From NCBI GenBank assembly GCA_946637575.1, contig CAMPBJ010000034.1:1-8393 (forward strand): a DNA stretch of 8,393 nt, written 5' to 3'. The notes under the pieces are model-generated. The model worked only from the letters and a program-made list of their open reading frames with translations. It did no database searches and had not been told where the DNA came from. Positions 1 through 5,684 of the stretch are shown piece after piece (within the stretch, counting starts at the first letter, position 1; the number at the start of each line of letters is the position of its first letter). The stretch comes from an uncultured Clostridia bacterium (GTDB lineage Bacteria > Bacillota > Clostridia > Christensenellales > Borkfalkiaceae). Made by a program: the position numbers and the translations under genes.

Positions 1-1
1 C

Positions 2-66
2 AGCGGGTTTTACCCTAATAAACGCCGAAAATTCGGTTTTTTCGGCGCGTAAGGATAAACCCCGCT
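2..66 (-). terminator. Nested hairpin after manC, probable operon terminator
   Basis: Two nested inverted repeats lie 15 nt beyond the manC stop. The outer arms, 2-16 and 52-66, pair over 15 positions with one mismatch and one G-U pair. The inner arms, 23-31 and 39-47 (CGCCGAAAA / TTTTCGGCG), are a perfect 9-bp stem with a 7-nt loop. Read on the minus strand, the inner stem is followed by TTTATT, a short U-rich tract, which fits an intrinsic terminator for the gmd-fcl-manC transcript. The U tract is imperfect and sits inside the outer stem, and anything to the left is outside the window, so a repeat element or a bidirectional structure is also possible. Confidence 0.55.
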
Positions 67-81
67 ATTATGTCGTGCTAT

Positions 82-1386
82 TTATTCAGAATATTTTATT
101 TTGTCAGAAACGTCTATATCCTTTCCTATCTGGACTTCGACGAGTTTAAGCCGTGTAATCGCCGAAACCTTGTGTTTTTGCCCCACGGCGATTTTTATTA
201 CGTCGCCCACGGTTACCGTGCTTTCTTTATCGTCGATTTTGACCTTCCCTTCTCCTTCTATAACCACCCACGTTTCGTCCCTGCGGGCGTGCTCGTGATA
301 GTACATCGACTTACCTGCGTTAAGGGTTATCAGGATAGTAAGACTTCCGTCTTCCACGTTGATTATCCGATAACTTCCCCAGGACTTTTCGGCGAACATT
401 ATCTTTTCGTCGATTTCCTCGACGTAAGGTTTTATATACGACGACGCGCACTTGTCCGCGACCAGAATTCCCTGCGCGGACGCCACCACGACCACGTCTT
501 TTATCCCCATCGTAAGCACGGGAACGGACAGTTCGTTTATTACGTGCACGTTTTCGCACCCACAGTCAAACGTCGCCTTGCCTATGCTTTTGTCCTGCAT
601 GGTTTCGGAAAAAGTGTTCCAAGTTCCAACGTCCTTCCACTCTCCCGCGTACCTTACGACTTTTATGTCCTTTTCGTGCTCGAGTACCGCGTAGTCGAAG
701 GATTTTTTAGGCAGGTTCTCGTAAGCGGAAAACAGTTTTTCATAAGAACTGAACCCGAAAATCTCTTCCGCTTTTTTTAGAACGTAACCTATCTTCACGC
801 CGAACACACCGCCGTTCCAAAGTCCGCCATTTTGTATATATTTTTCGGCAAGTTCCGCGCTCGGCTTTTCCTTAAATTCTTTTACCTTGCAAATCTCTTC
901 GTTACCTTCGGGCAGTATATACCCGTACTTTTCGGACGGAAAAGCGGGCTTTATCCCGATAAGCGCAACGTTTACACCGCCGTTCACCGTTTCTTCAACC
1001 CTTTTAAAGCACGAAAAATATTCGTCTTCGACGTAGTGGTCGATAGGCGAAATTATTACCGTGTCGTTCTCGTCTTTGCCCTTTACGTCTTTAAGGAAAG
1101 CAACCGCAAGCGCGATTGCGGGAAAAGTATCTTTCCGCGCGGGTTCTGCGCAAACGCCGACGCTATCGCCGAGTTGGTTTTTTATCTCCGAAATCTGCGA
1201 TTTCGACGTGGTAACGAGAATCTCCGCGTCGTCAAGCGTGCGTATTTGTCTGAATACGCGCTCTATCATAGATTCGTACGTTCCGTCGGCGCGTTTCAAA
1301 AATTTTATGAACTGTTTCGACCGTACGTCGTTTGAAAGTGGCCAAAGCCGTTTTCCCGAACCGCCGGATAACATTATTACGTTCAT
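82..1386 (-). CDS. manC: Mannose-1-phosphate guanylyltransferase with C-terminal cupin (ManC/AlgA type)
   Basis: Cytoplasmic enzyme that makes GDP-mannose from mannose-1-phosphate and GTP, the first committed step towards GDP-fucose. The 434-residue product opens with the nucleotidyltransferase signature LSGGSGKRLWPLS (6-18), followed by RSKQF (22-26), EPARKDT (81-87), NGGVFG (191-196) and the sugar-phosphate motif FKEKP (171-175). A C-terminal cupin (about 331-420) resembles the type II phosphomannose isomerase domain: H364, H366, E371 and H405 are placed like its metal ligands, so the protein may also convert fructose-6-phosphate to mannose-6-phosphate. It is shorter than the roughly 480 residues of Pseudomonas AlgA, and isomerase activity is less certain than transferase activity. 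The ATG directly follows the fcl stop codon with no gap; a GGAGAGA ribosome site lies inside the end of fcl. It is the last gene of the GDP-fucose operon. Confidence 0.93.
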   Translation of the reverse strand: MNVIMLSGGSGKRLWPLSNDVRSKQFIKFLKRADGTYESMIERVFRQIRTLDDAEILVTTSKSQISEIKNQLGDSVGVCAEPARKDTFPAIALAVAFLKDVKGKDENDTVIISPIDHYVEDEYFSCFKRVEETVNGGVNVALIGIKPAFPSEKYGYILPEGNEEICKVKEFKEKPSAELAEKYIQNGGLWNGGVFGVKIGYVLKKAEEIFGFSSYEKLFSAYENLPKKSFDYAVLEHEKDIKVVRYAGEWKDVGTWNTFSETMQDKSIGKATFDCGCENVHVINELSVPVLTMGIKDVVVVASAQGILVADKCASSYIKPYVEEIDEKIMFAEKSWGSYRIINVEDGSLTILITLNAGKSMYYHEHARRDETWVVIEGEGKVKIDDKESTVTVGDVIKIAVGQKHKVSAITRLKLVEVQIGKDIDVSDKIKYSE

Positions 1387-2328
1387 TTATCTCTCCGTCC
1401 TTAAAACGTTAGTCAAAAAGTCCTGATACGCAAGTTTTATTCCTTCTTCTAATTCGGTCTTATACGTCCAGCCGAGAGAAGTCGCCTTGGAAACGTCGAG
1501 TAGCTTTCTGGGCGTACCGTTCGGTTTTTCCTTATCCCACTTTATTTCGCCCGTATATCCCACGATTTTTGCGACCGTTTCCGAAAGATCTTTTATCGTG
1601 ATTTCTTTGCCCGTGCCTGCGTTTACGGTTTCTTCCCCGTCGTAATTATTCATAAGAAACACGCAGAATTCCGCAAGGTCGTCAACGTATAAAAACTCCC
1701 TTAACGGCGAACCGTCCCCCCAGCAAGTTACGAAGGGGGCGTTATTTACCTTCGCTTCGTGAAAACGCCTTATAAGCGCGGGTAAGACGTGCGAATATTC
1801 AGGGTGATAGTTGTCGTTTGGACCGTAAAGGTTAGTCGGCATAACCGAAATATACTTCGTGCCGTATTGCCTATTTAAGTACTGACAGTATTTAAGCCCC
1901 GAAATCTTTGCAAGCGCGTACGCTTCGTTGGTCTTTTCGAGTTCGGAAGTTAATAAGTATTCTTCTTTAATCGGCTGTAACGCCATACGCGGATAGATAC
2001 AGGACGAACCTAAAAACTCAAGTTTTTTACAGCCGTTTTGCCACGCGGAGTGTATAACGTTCATCTCCATTATCATATTCTCGTACATAAAATCGGCGGG
2101 GTTCTTGTCGTTTGCGACTATTCCGCCAACCTTTGCCGCCGCCAAAAAGACGTATTCGGGTTTTTCGGTTTCGAAAAACTTCGCAACTTTGCTTTGGTTC
2201 GTTAAATCTAATTCCGTGTGAGTGCGGGTAACGATATTCGAGTAGCCATTTTTAACTAGTTCCCTTAAAATAGCCGAACCGACCATTCCGCGATGCCCCG
2301 CGACGTAGATTTTAGAATTCTTTTCCAT
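1387..2328 (-). CDS. fcl: GDP-L-fucose synthase (GDP-4-keto-6-deoxymannose epimerase/reductase)
   Basis: NADPH-dependent bifunctional enzyme that performs the 3,5-epimerisation and 4-reduction yielding GDP-L-fucose. The 313 residues match the family's usual length. Visible features of this extended short-chain dehydrogenase are the Rossmann motif GHRGMVG (11-17), the VGGI segment (67-70), the SSCIYP motif (108-113) carrying the catalytic Ser and Cys, the YxxxK pair Y137/K141, and H180, which with C110 corresponds to the epimerase acid/base pair described for the E. coli enzyme. The ATG lies inside the 3' end of gmd (17-nt overlap) and is served by an AAGGAG ribosome site within gmd, indicating translational coupling. 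It is followed without a gap by manC. Nothing looks truncated, and all key residues are present. Confidence 0.95.
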   Translation of the reverse strand: MEKNSKIYVAGHRGMVGSAILRELVKNGYSNIVTRTHTELDLTNQSKVAKFFETEKPEYVFLAAAKVGGIVANDKNPADFMYENMIMEMNVIHSAWQNGCKKLEFLGSSCIYPRMALQPIKEEYLLTSELEKTNEAYALAKISGLKYCQYLNRQYGTKYISVMPTNLYGPNDNYHPEYSHVLPALIRRFHEAKVNNAPFVTCWGDGSPLREFLYVDDLAEFCVFLMNNYDGEETVNAGTGKEITIKDLSETVAKIVGYTGEIKWDKEKPNGTPRKLLDVSKATSLGWTYKTELEEGIKLAYQDFLTNVLRTER

Positions 2329-3373
2329 CTTCAGATATCTCCTTCATCGCCTTTTCCTTTTTGGCAAGTTTAAGGTCGTGTTCCGCCATGATTTTGCACA
2401 GTTCTTCGTAAGAAGTCTTTTGCGGATTCCAACCGAGTTTTGTCTTTGCCTTTGTCGGATTTCCCAAAAGGTTATCCACGTCGGTCGGTCTGTACCATTT
2501 GGGATTTACCGAAACGACAACTTTTCCCGTTTTCTTGTCGTAACCCTTTTCGTCTAACCCCTTGCCTTTCCACTCTAATTCGATACCGACGTGCCTGAAC
2601 GCAAGCGTGGTAAATTCGCGGACGGTATGCTGAACACCCGTTGCGATAACGTAGTCTTCGGGATTTTCCTGCTGTAACATAAGCCACATACACTCGACGT
2701 AATCTTTTGCGTACCCCCAGTCGCGAAGCGAATCGAGATTGCCGAGTTCGAGTCGCTCTTCTAATCCGCACGCTATTTTCCCCGCATAGCGAGTTATCTT
2801 TCTCGTTACGAAGTTCTCTCCGCGCCGTTCGGATTCGTGATTGAAAAGTATCCCCGATACCGCGTACATACTGTACGCTTCACGGTACTCTTTTACTATC
2901 CAAAATGCGTACTGTTTTGCAACCGCATAGGGCGAATAAGGATGAAATTGCGTTTTTTCGCTCTGCGGTATCTCTTCTACCTTTCCGTAAAGTTCGGAAG
3001 TCGAAGCCTGATATATTCTGCACGTTTTCGTAAGCCCCGAAATCCTTACCGCTTCCAAAATACGCAACGTCCCCAAAGCGTCCACGTCGCCCGTGTATTC
3101 GGGAACGTCGAACGAAACCTGAACGTGCGATTGCGCTCCAAGATTATATATCTCGTCGGGTTTTACTTCCGAAATTATCTTGATAATGGACGTGGAATCT
3201 GCTAAATCCCCGTAATGCAAAACGATTTGGTCGATTATACCGTTTATTCTCTCCGTATTTACGGTGGACGCACGCCTTATTATTCCGTGTACTTCGTACC
3301 CCTTTTCGAGTAAAAATTCAGCAAGAAACGAACCGTCCTGCCCCGTTATACCCGTAATTAAAGCCTTCTTCAT
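2312..3373 (-). CDS. gmd: GDP-mannose 4,6-dehydratase
   Basis: Converts GDP-D-mannose to GDP-4-dehydro-6-deoxy-D-mannose with tightly bound NADP, the branch step to GDP-fucose and related deoxysugars. The 353 residues are typical of the family. The sequence shows the N-terminal GITGQDGS motif (8-15, GxxGxxG), the RRAST segment (33-37) typical of NADP-binding GMDs, the catalytic QASTSELYG region (122-130, T125/S126/E127), Y149 and K153 of YxxxK, and [15 protein letters not shown] in the middle of the protein, which is highly diagnostic of Gmd. The ribosome site GTAGGAGA stands about 9 nt before the ATG. It is the promoter-proximal gene of the gmd-fcl-manC operon, divergent from the AraC regulator. 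The stop codon overlaps the start of fcl. Confidence 0.96.
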   Translation of the reverse strand: MKKALITGITGQDGSFLAEFLLEKGYEVHGIIRRASTVNTERINGIIDQIVLHYGDLADSTSIIKIISEVKPDEIYNLGAQSHVQVSFDVPEYTGDVDALGTLRILEAVRISGLTKTCRIYQASTSELYGKVEEIPQSEKTQFHPYSPYAVAKQYAFWIVKEYREAYSMYAVSGILFNHESERRGENFVTRKITRYAGKIACGLEERLELGNLDSLRDWGYAKDYVECMWLMLQQENPEDYVIATGVQHTVREFTTLAFRHVGIELEWKGKGLDEKGYDKKTGKVVVSVNPKWYRPTDVDNLLGNPTKAKTKLGWNPQKTSYEELCKIMAEHDLKLAKKEKAMKEISEDGKEF

Positions 3374-3411
3374 TTTTTCGTTCTCCTACTTTTTCGTTTA
3401 ATTTTGATTTA

Positions 3412-3417
3412 AGTTTA
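3412..3417 (-). promoter_or_regulatory. Weak candidate -10 element for the gmd operon
   Basis: On the minus strand TGGTAAACT resembles an extended -10 (TGnTAAACT against TGnTATAAT). It would start transcription near 3405, leaving a leader of about 32 nt before the gmd ATG. No convincing -35 is found 17 nt upstream, which suits an activator-dependent promoter but equally suits a chance match. The element overlaps one copy of the TTACCACA direct repeat. Confidence 0.25.
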
Positions 3418-3432
3418 CCACACCTTACCACA
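3415..3432. promoter_or_regulatory. 10-bp-period direct repeat, candidate AraC-type operator
   Basis: TTACCACA occurs at 3415-3422 and again, exactly, at 3425-3432, giving a period of 10 bp, close to one helical turn. It lies in the 143-nt divergent gap between gmd and the AraC-family gene. AraC-family proteins carry two recognition helices that touch successive major grooves, and they commonly bind direct repeats. The site would overlap the candidate gmd -10 and sits about 39 bp upstream of the regulator's -35. That this regulator binds it is inference. Confidence 0.4.
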
Positions 3433-3470
3433 GTTATTTCTTTGCTTTATTGATTATTATTAGCACGATA

Positions 3471-3498
3471 TTGACTTTTATAAAAAACGTGATACAAT
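3471..3498 (+). promoter_or_regulatory. Sigma-A-type promoter of the AraC-family gene
   Basis: TTGACT (3471-3476) and TACAAT (3493-3498) are each one base from the consensus -35 and -10 and are separated by 16 bp. Transcription would start near 3505, almost on top of the ribosome site, so the mRNA leader would be only about 12 nt long. Confidence 0.7.
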
Positions 3499-3516
3499 GT
3501 CTTTTGGAGGCAAACT

Positions 3517-4374
3517 ATGGTCAATAACGATTCGGTAAATTCAAACAGAATTATTTACACACCGTCAAACTTCGCAAAGTCGTCGCTACTTTACTTACAG
3601 GAAACGGGAACGCTTACTGCGTTAAAACCGCACAAAAGCGCAAGAACGGACCTTGATTCGTACCTGTTTTTTACGGTTTTGGGAGGCAACGGCGAATTAG
3701 AATACTGCGACGAAACCTATCCGCTAAATAAAGGCGCGTGCGTTTTTATCAACTGTAGAAAGGGGTACTCGCACTTTACCTATAAAGACCTTTGGAAATT
3801 AGAGTGGATTCACTTTAACGGCGAAGCGATGGAAGGTGTTTACCAAAAGTATTTGGAGCGTGGCGGTGCGCCCTGTTTTTACCCCGAAGAAACGTCAAAA
3901 TATACGGAAATTATAAATTCCGTATATGAAACAGCAAATTCGGACGATTTTATCAAGGATATGAGAATAAACGAACGGTTAAACGGACTCCTTACGTTGA
4001 TTATGGAAATGAGTTGGCAACCGCTTAAACAACAAAAGGCGGGCAAAAATCCCGCCGAAATCTTAAAATCGATAACTAAATATATAAGCGAAAACCTGAC
4101 CGAAAACTTTACTCTCGAAGAAATCTCCAACAGGTTCTATATAAACAAGTTCCACCTTGCAAGGCTTTTTAAGAAAGAATACGGCTATACCCTGTTCGAC
4201 TATATCTCCGAAAGAAGAATAACGAAAGCGAAAAAGTTACTGCGCTTTACGGACAAGTCGGTAGAAGAAGTCTGTTACGATTGCGGGTTTAACGACCCAA
4301 ACTACTTTTCGAGAGTGTTCAGGAAAATAGAAAACCGTTCGCCGTCCGAATACAGACGACTATGGATAAAGTAA
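3517..4374 (+). CDS. AraC-family transcriptional regulator with N-terminal cupin sensor
   Basis: A 285-residue DNA-binding regulator. The N-terminal half (about 40-110) is a beta-rich AraC-type cupin; the stretch GGNGELEYCDETYPLNKG (56-73) is typical of a pocket that binds a sugar or other small ligand. The C-terminal third (about 181-285) is the twin helix-turn-helix domain: first HTH around 199-218 (TLEEISNRF...FHLARLFKK), second around 248-270, ending with CGFNDPNYFSRVFRK and the conserved SPSEYRR. The start is fixed by TTGGAGG (3504-3510), 6 nt before the ATG, downstream of a good promoter. It is divergent from gmd-fcl-manC, so local control of GDP-fucose synthesis is a reasonable inference, but AraC relatives of this architecture often control sugar catabolism genes that are not seen here. 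The ligand is unknown. Confidence 0.92.
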   Translation: MVNNDSVNSNRIIYTPSNFAKSSLLYLQETGTLTALKPHKSARTDLDSYLFFTVLGGNGELEYCDETYPLNKGACVFINCRKGYSHFTYKDLWKLEWIHFNGEAMEGVYQKYLERGGAPCFYPEETSKYTEIINSVYETANSDDFIKDMRINERLNGLLTLIMEMSWQPLKQQKAGKNPAEILKSITKYISENLTENFTLEEISNRFYINKFHLARLFKKEYGYTLFDYISERRITKAKKLLRFTDKSVEEVCYDCGFNDPNYFSRVFRKIENRSPSEYRRLWIK

Positions 4375-4376
4375 AA

Positions 4377-4414
4377 TTTTTTATCTCTTCGCTCCGATAA
4401 GTAAAGATAAAAAA
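4377..4414. repeat. AT-rich inverted repeat at convergent gene ends
   Basis: TTTTTTATCT (4377-4386) and AGATAAAAAA (4405-4414) are perfect 10-bp arms with an 18-nt spacer, beginning 2 nt after the araC-type stop. The stem is nearly all A-T and lacks a following clean U tract, so it is a poor intrinsic terminator. It overlaps the last codons of the small minus-strand ORF, so part of the symmetry may be accidental. Confidence 0.3.
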
Positions 4415-4464
4415 ATTATTCCGATATTCGCACCGACAACAAGACCAATTAAGAACAAAATCAT
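4381..4464 (-). CDS. Small single-span membrane protein, 27 aa
   Basis: A 27-codon frame running from ATG (4464-4462) to TAA (4383-4381). The product starts MILFLIGLVVGANIG and ends in LLIGAKR: a single hydrophobic helix with small-residue spacing (GLVVGANIG), closed by a Lys-Arg pair that predicts N-out/C-in insertion. The pattern resembles the tiny DUF3789-type proteins of Firmicutes (hydrophobic start, G-x-x-x-G-x-x-x-G, then a hydrophilic end); this is recalled family similarity, not a search result. Only a weak purine block (GGGG, about 8 nt upstream) serves as a ribosome site. It follows minE by 105 nt on the same strand and ends 6 nt from the convergent araC-type stop. Its function is unknown; a membrane partner or tuner of the Min proteins is speculation. 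Confidence 0.55.
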   Translation of the reverse strand: MILFLIGLVVGANIGIIFLSLLIGAKR

Positions 4465-4490
4465 TTTATAAGCCCCGAAATTGAGTATTG

Positions 4491-4526
4491 CCGTGTAAAA
4501 TGTAAAATATACTTACGGTTTTTTCT
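4491..4526 (+). terminator. Weak candidate terminator for the AraC-family transcript
   Basis: CCGT (4491-4494) can pair with ACGG (4515-4518), extendable by two A-T pairs across a 2-nt bulge, and is followed by TTTTTTCTT (4519-4527) on the plus strand. The stem is short and bulged but the T tract is good. If used, the regulator's mRNA would run antisense through the whole small ORF. Confidence 0.3.
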
Positions 4527-4532
4527 TATTAT

Positions 4533-4570
4533 GACAGACATAAACTAACTAAATATGATATGTTTCTGTC
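4533..4570 (-). repeat. Imperfect hairpin at the minE stop
   Basis: GACAGACATA (4533-4542) pairs with TATGT-tt-CTGTC (4559-4570) apart from a 2-nt bulge, enclosing a 16-nt AT-rich loop. On the minus strand it begins at the last base of the minE stop codon. No U tract follows, so it is more likely an mRNA 3' stabilising or processing structure than a terminator. Confidence 0.3.
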
Positions 4571-4809
4571 TATATTTTCGGAATAGAACTGAAGTTTTTT
4601 ATTCTGTTTGCCAAAAGCGTGATAGCAACCTTAAAGTCCCCACCGTCTTTTTGCACGGTAATATTCGGCGTTCCCGAGTAATCGAAATATTCTTTAAGCA
4701 GATAATCGACGTCGTTAGAAAGAAGTGAGAAAAACTCGTCTTTTGCGTCGAGCTTATCCCCTTCGATTATTTTTTTTGCTTTGATCAGTTCTCCGCTTTT
4801 TCTATTCAT
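4570..4809 (-). CDS. minE: MinE-like cell division topological specificity factor, short N-terminus
   Basis: MinE stimulates the MinD ATPase and drives its release from the membrane, positioning the division site. This 79-residue protein is recognisable by position (ATGA overlap with minD) and by its C-terminal topological specificity domain: VDYLLKEYFDYSGTPNITVQ, then KDGGDFKVAITL, line up with the E. coli pattern ICKYVQIDPEMVTVQ, then KDGDISILELNVTL. The helix SGELIKAKKIIEGDKLD (5-21) would correspond to the anti-MinCD segment. The hydrophobic membrane-targeting start of classical MinE (such as ALLDFF) is missing; the protein begins with polar MNRKSGE. An AAGGAGG sequence in the end of minD, plus a nearer GAGAG, can serve as ribosome site. 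Similarity is modest, so the exact activity is less certain than the family. Confidence 0.75.
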   Translation of the reverse strand: MNRKSGELIKAKKIIEGDKLDAKDEFFSLLSNDVDYLLKEYFDYSGTPNITVQKDGGDFKVAITLLANRIKNFSSIPKI

Positions 4810-5594
4810 ATATCTCTCTTTATCCTCCTTCTTATACTTCCGAAAAATCCCGAATATTTTTTTAAAGGATCAAACGCCCTGTTCTTATTTTTAACAATAT
4901 TATCCGCAATGATTTTATACGCCTTAAACGAATCGCAGAACCTCGGGAGCGAATTGCCGACGGACAGAAAAACGGCGTCTTCTTCCGGAACGACGCCGAG
5001 AAGACCGACGTTTAATATTTTTGCTATGTCGTCGGGAAAAATCATTTTCTGTTCAACCATAAGATCTCCCCTTGCCCTGTTTACCAGAACGCTTATACCC
5101 TTCAGTTCGTAGCTTAAAAGAACCGAGATCGTCTTATTAGCGTCCCTTATGCTGGAAAGATTAGGAGTAACGACGACTATCGCCTCATCCGCGCACGATA
5201 CCGCACGGTGAAACCCGGTATCAAGCCCCGCCGGACAATCGATAAGAATATACTCAAAATAGTTTGAAACGCTCTCTAACATAAGTTTTATTCTCTGTCC
5301 GGAAATGTCGTCGTTATCAAGCGAATTGCCGGACGGCAGAATATAGAGAGTGCTTCTGTTTTTATCCTGAATTATCGCCTGTCTTACTCTGCATTTTCCT
5401 TCGAGCACGTCGCAAACGTCGTAAACGACTTCCCCTTCAACGCCGGTTACTATATCGAGATTATTCAAGCCGAAATCGAGATCGCAAAGAAGTACTTTCT
5501 TTTTTAACGCGGCAAGGGCGTAGCCTATACTTGCCGTTGCTGTAGTTTTGCCTACTCCGCCCTTACCCGAAGTTATTACGATTTTTCTTGCCAT
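4806..5594 (-). CDS. minD: Septum site-determining ATPase MinD
   Basis: Membrane-associated ParA/MinD-family P-loop ATPase that marks places where FtsZ rings must not form. The 262 residues are near the usual length. Seen in order: deviant Walker A GKGGVGKT (10-17) with signature K11 and K16; switch I region CDLDFGLNNLDI (37-48, with D38 and D40, as in MinD); Walker B ILIDCPAGLD (116-125); NRARGD (172-177); and a C-terminal amphipathic membrane-targeting helix, FFGSIRRRIKRDI (250-262), which is strikingly basic. These features separate it from plasmid ParA and from Mrp. The ribosome site GGTGAT (5600-5605) is 5 nt from the ATG. It overlaps minE by 4 nt. No minC is present in the window, so the effector that inhibits FtsZ is not evident here. 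Confidence 0.93.
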   Translation of the reverse strand: MARKIVITSGKGGVGKTTATASIGYALAALKKKVLLCDLDFGLNNLDIVTGVEGEVVYDVCDVLEGKCRVRQAIIQDKNRSTLYILPSGNSLDNDDISGQRIKLMLESVSNYFEYILIDCPAGLDTGFHRAVSCADEAIVVVTPNLSSIRDANKTISVLLSYELKGISVLVNRARGDLMVEQKMIFPDDIAKILNVGLLGVVPEEDAVFLSVGNSLPRFCDSFKAYKIIADNIVKNKNRAFDPLKKYSGFFGSIRRRIKRDI

Positions 5595-5612
5595 AATGCA
5601 TCACCGTGTTTA

Positions 5613-5668
5613 TTTTAAAAAATAAAAAACCGCGTGTTTTAACTATAAAAGTCAAATAACGCGGTTTT
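5613..5668 (-). terminator. Terminator or attenuator between the mreB-like gene and minD
   Basis: On the minus strand AAAACCGCG (5668-5660) pairs perfectly with CGCGGTTTT (5634-5626), with one more A-T pair, around a loop of about 23-25 nt that contains a smaller TTTTA/TAAAA stem. The descending arm runs into TTTTTTATTTTTT. GC-core stem plus T tract is the intrinsic terminator pattern, placed 16 nt after the mreB-like stop. The ATG of minD follows within about 20 nt of the T tract, and no convincing promoter fits between, so partial read-through or regulated termination may feed minDE. Confidence 0.65.
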
Positions 5669-5684
5669 ATGTCAGTTGCAAATA

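Noticed and set aside
70..780. Long plus-strand open frame (236 codons) opposite manC
   Set aside because: It is antisense to a gene with clear ManC motifs, its translation is rich in Phe, Tyr, Val and Arg with no recognisable domain, and it has no ribosome site. It follows from manC codon choice.
832..1335. Plus-strand open frame of 167 codons opposite the 5' half of manC
   Set aside because: Same reasons: a mirror of a conserved coding region with a low-complexity aromatic/basic translation.
2837..3205. Plus-strand open frame opposite gmd
   Set aside because: Antisense shadow of a highly conserved dehydratase; no supporting start signal.
4806..5594. Plasmid ParA partition ATPase rather than MinD
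   Set aside because: Residues D38/D40 in the MinD-type switch region, a C-terminal amphipathic membrane helix and the overlapping MinE-like gene all favour MinD; no ParB or centromere-like repeats are seen.
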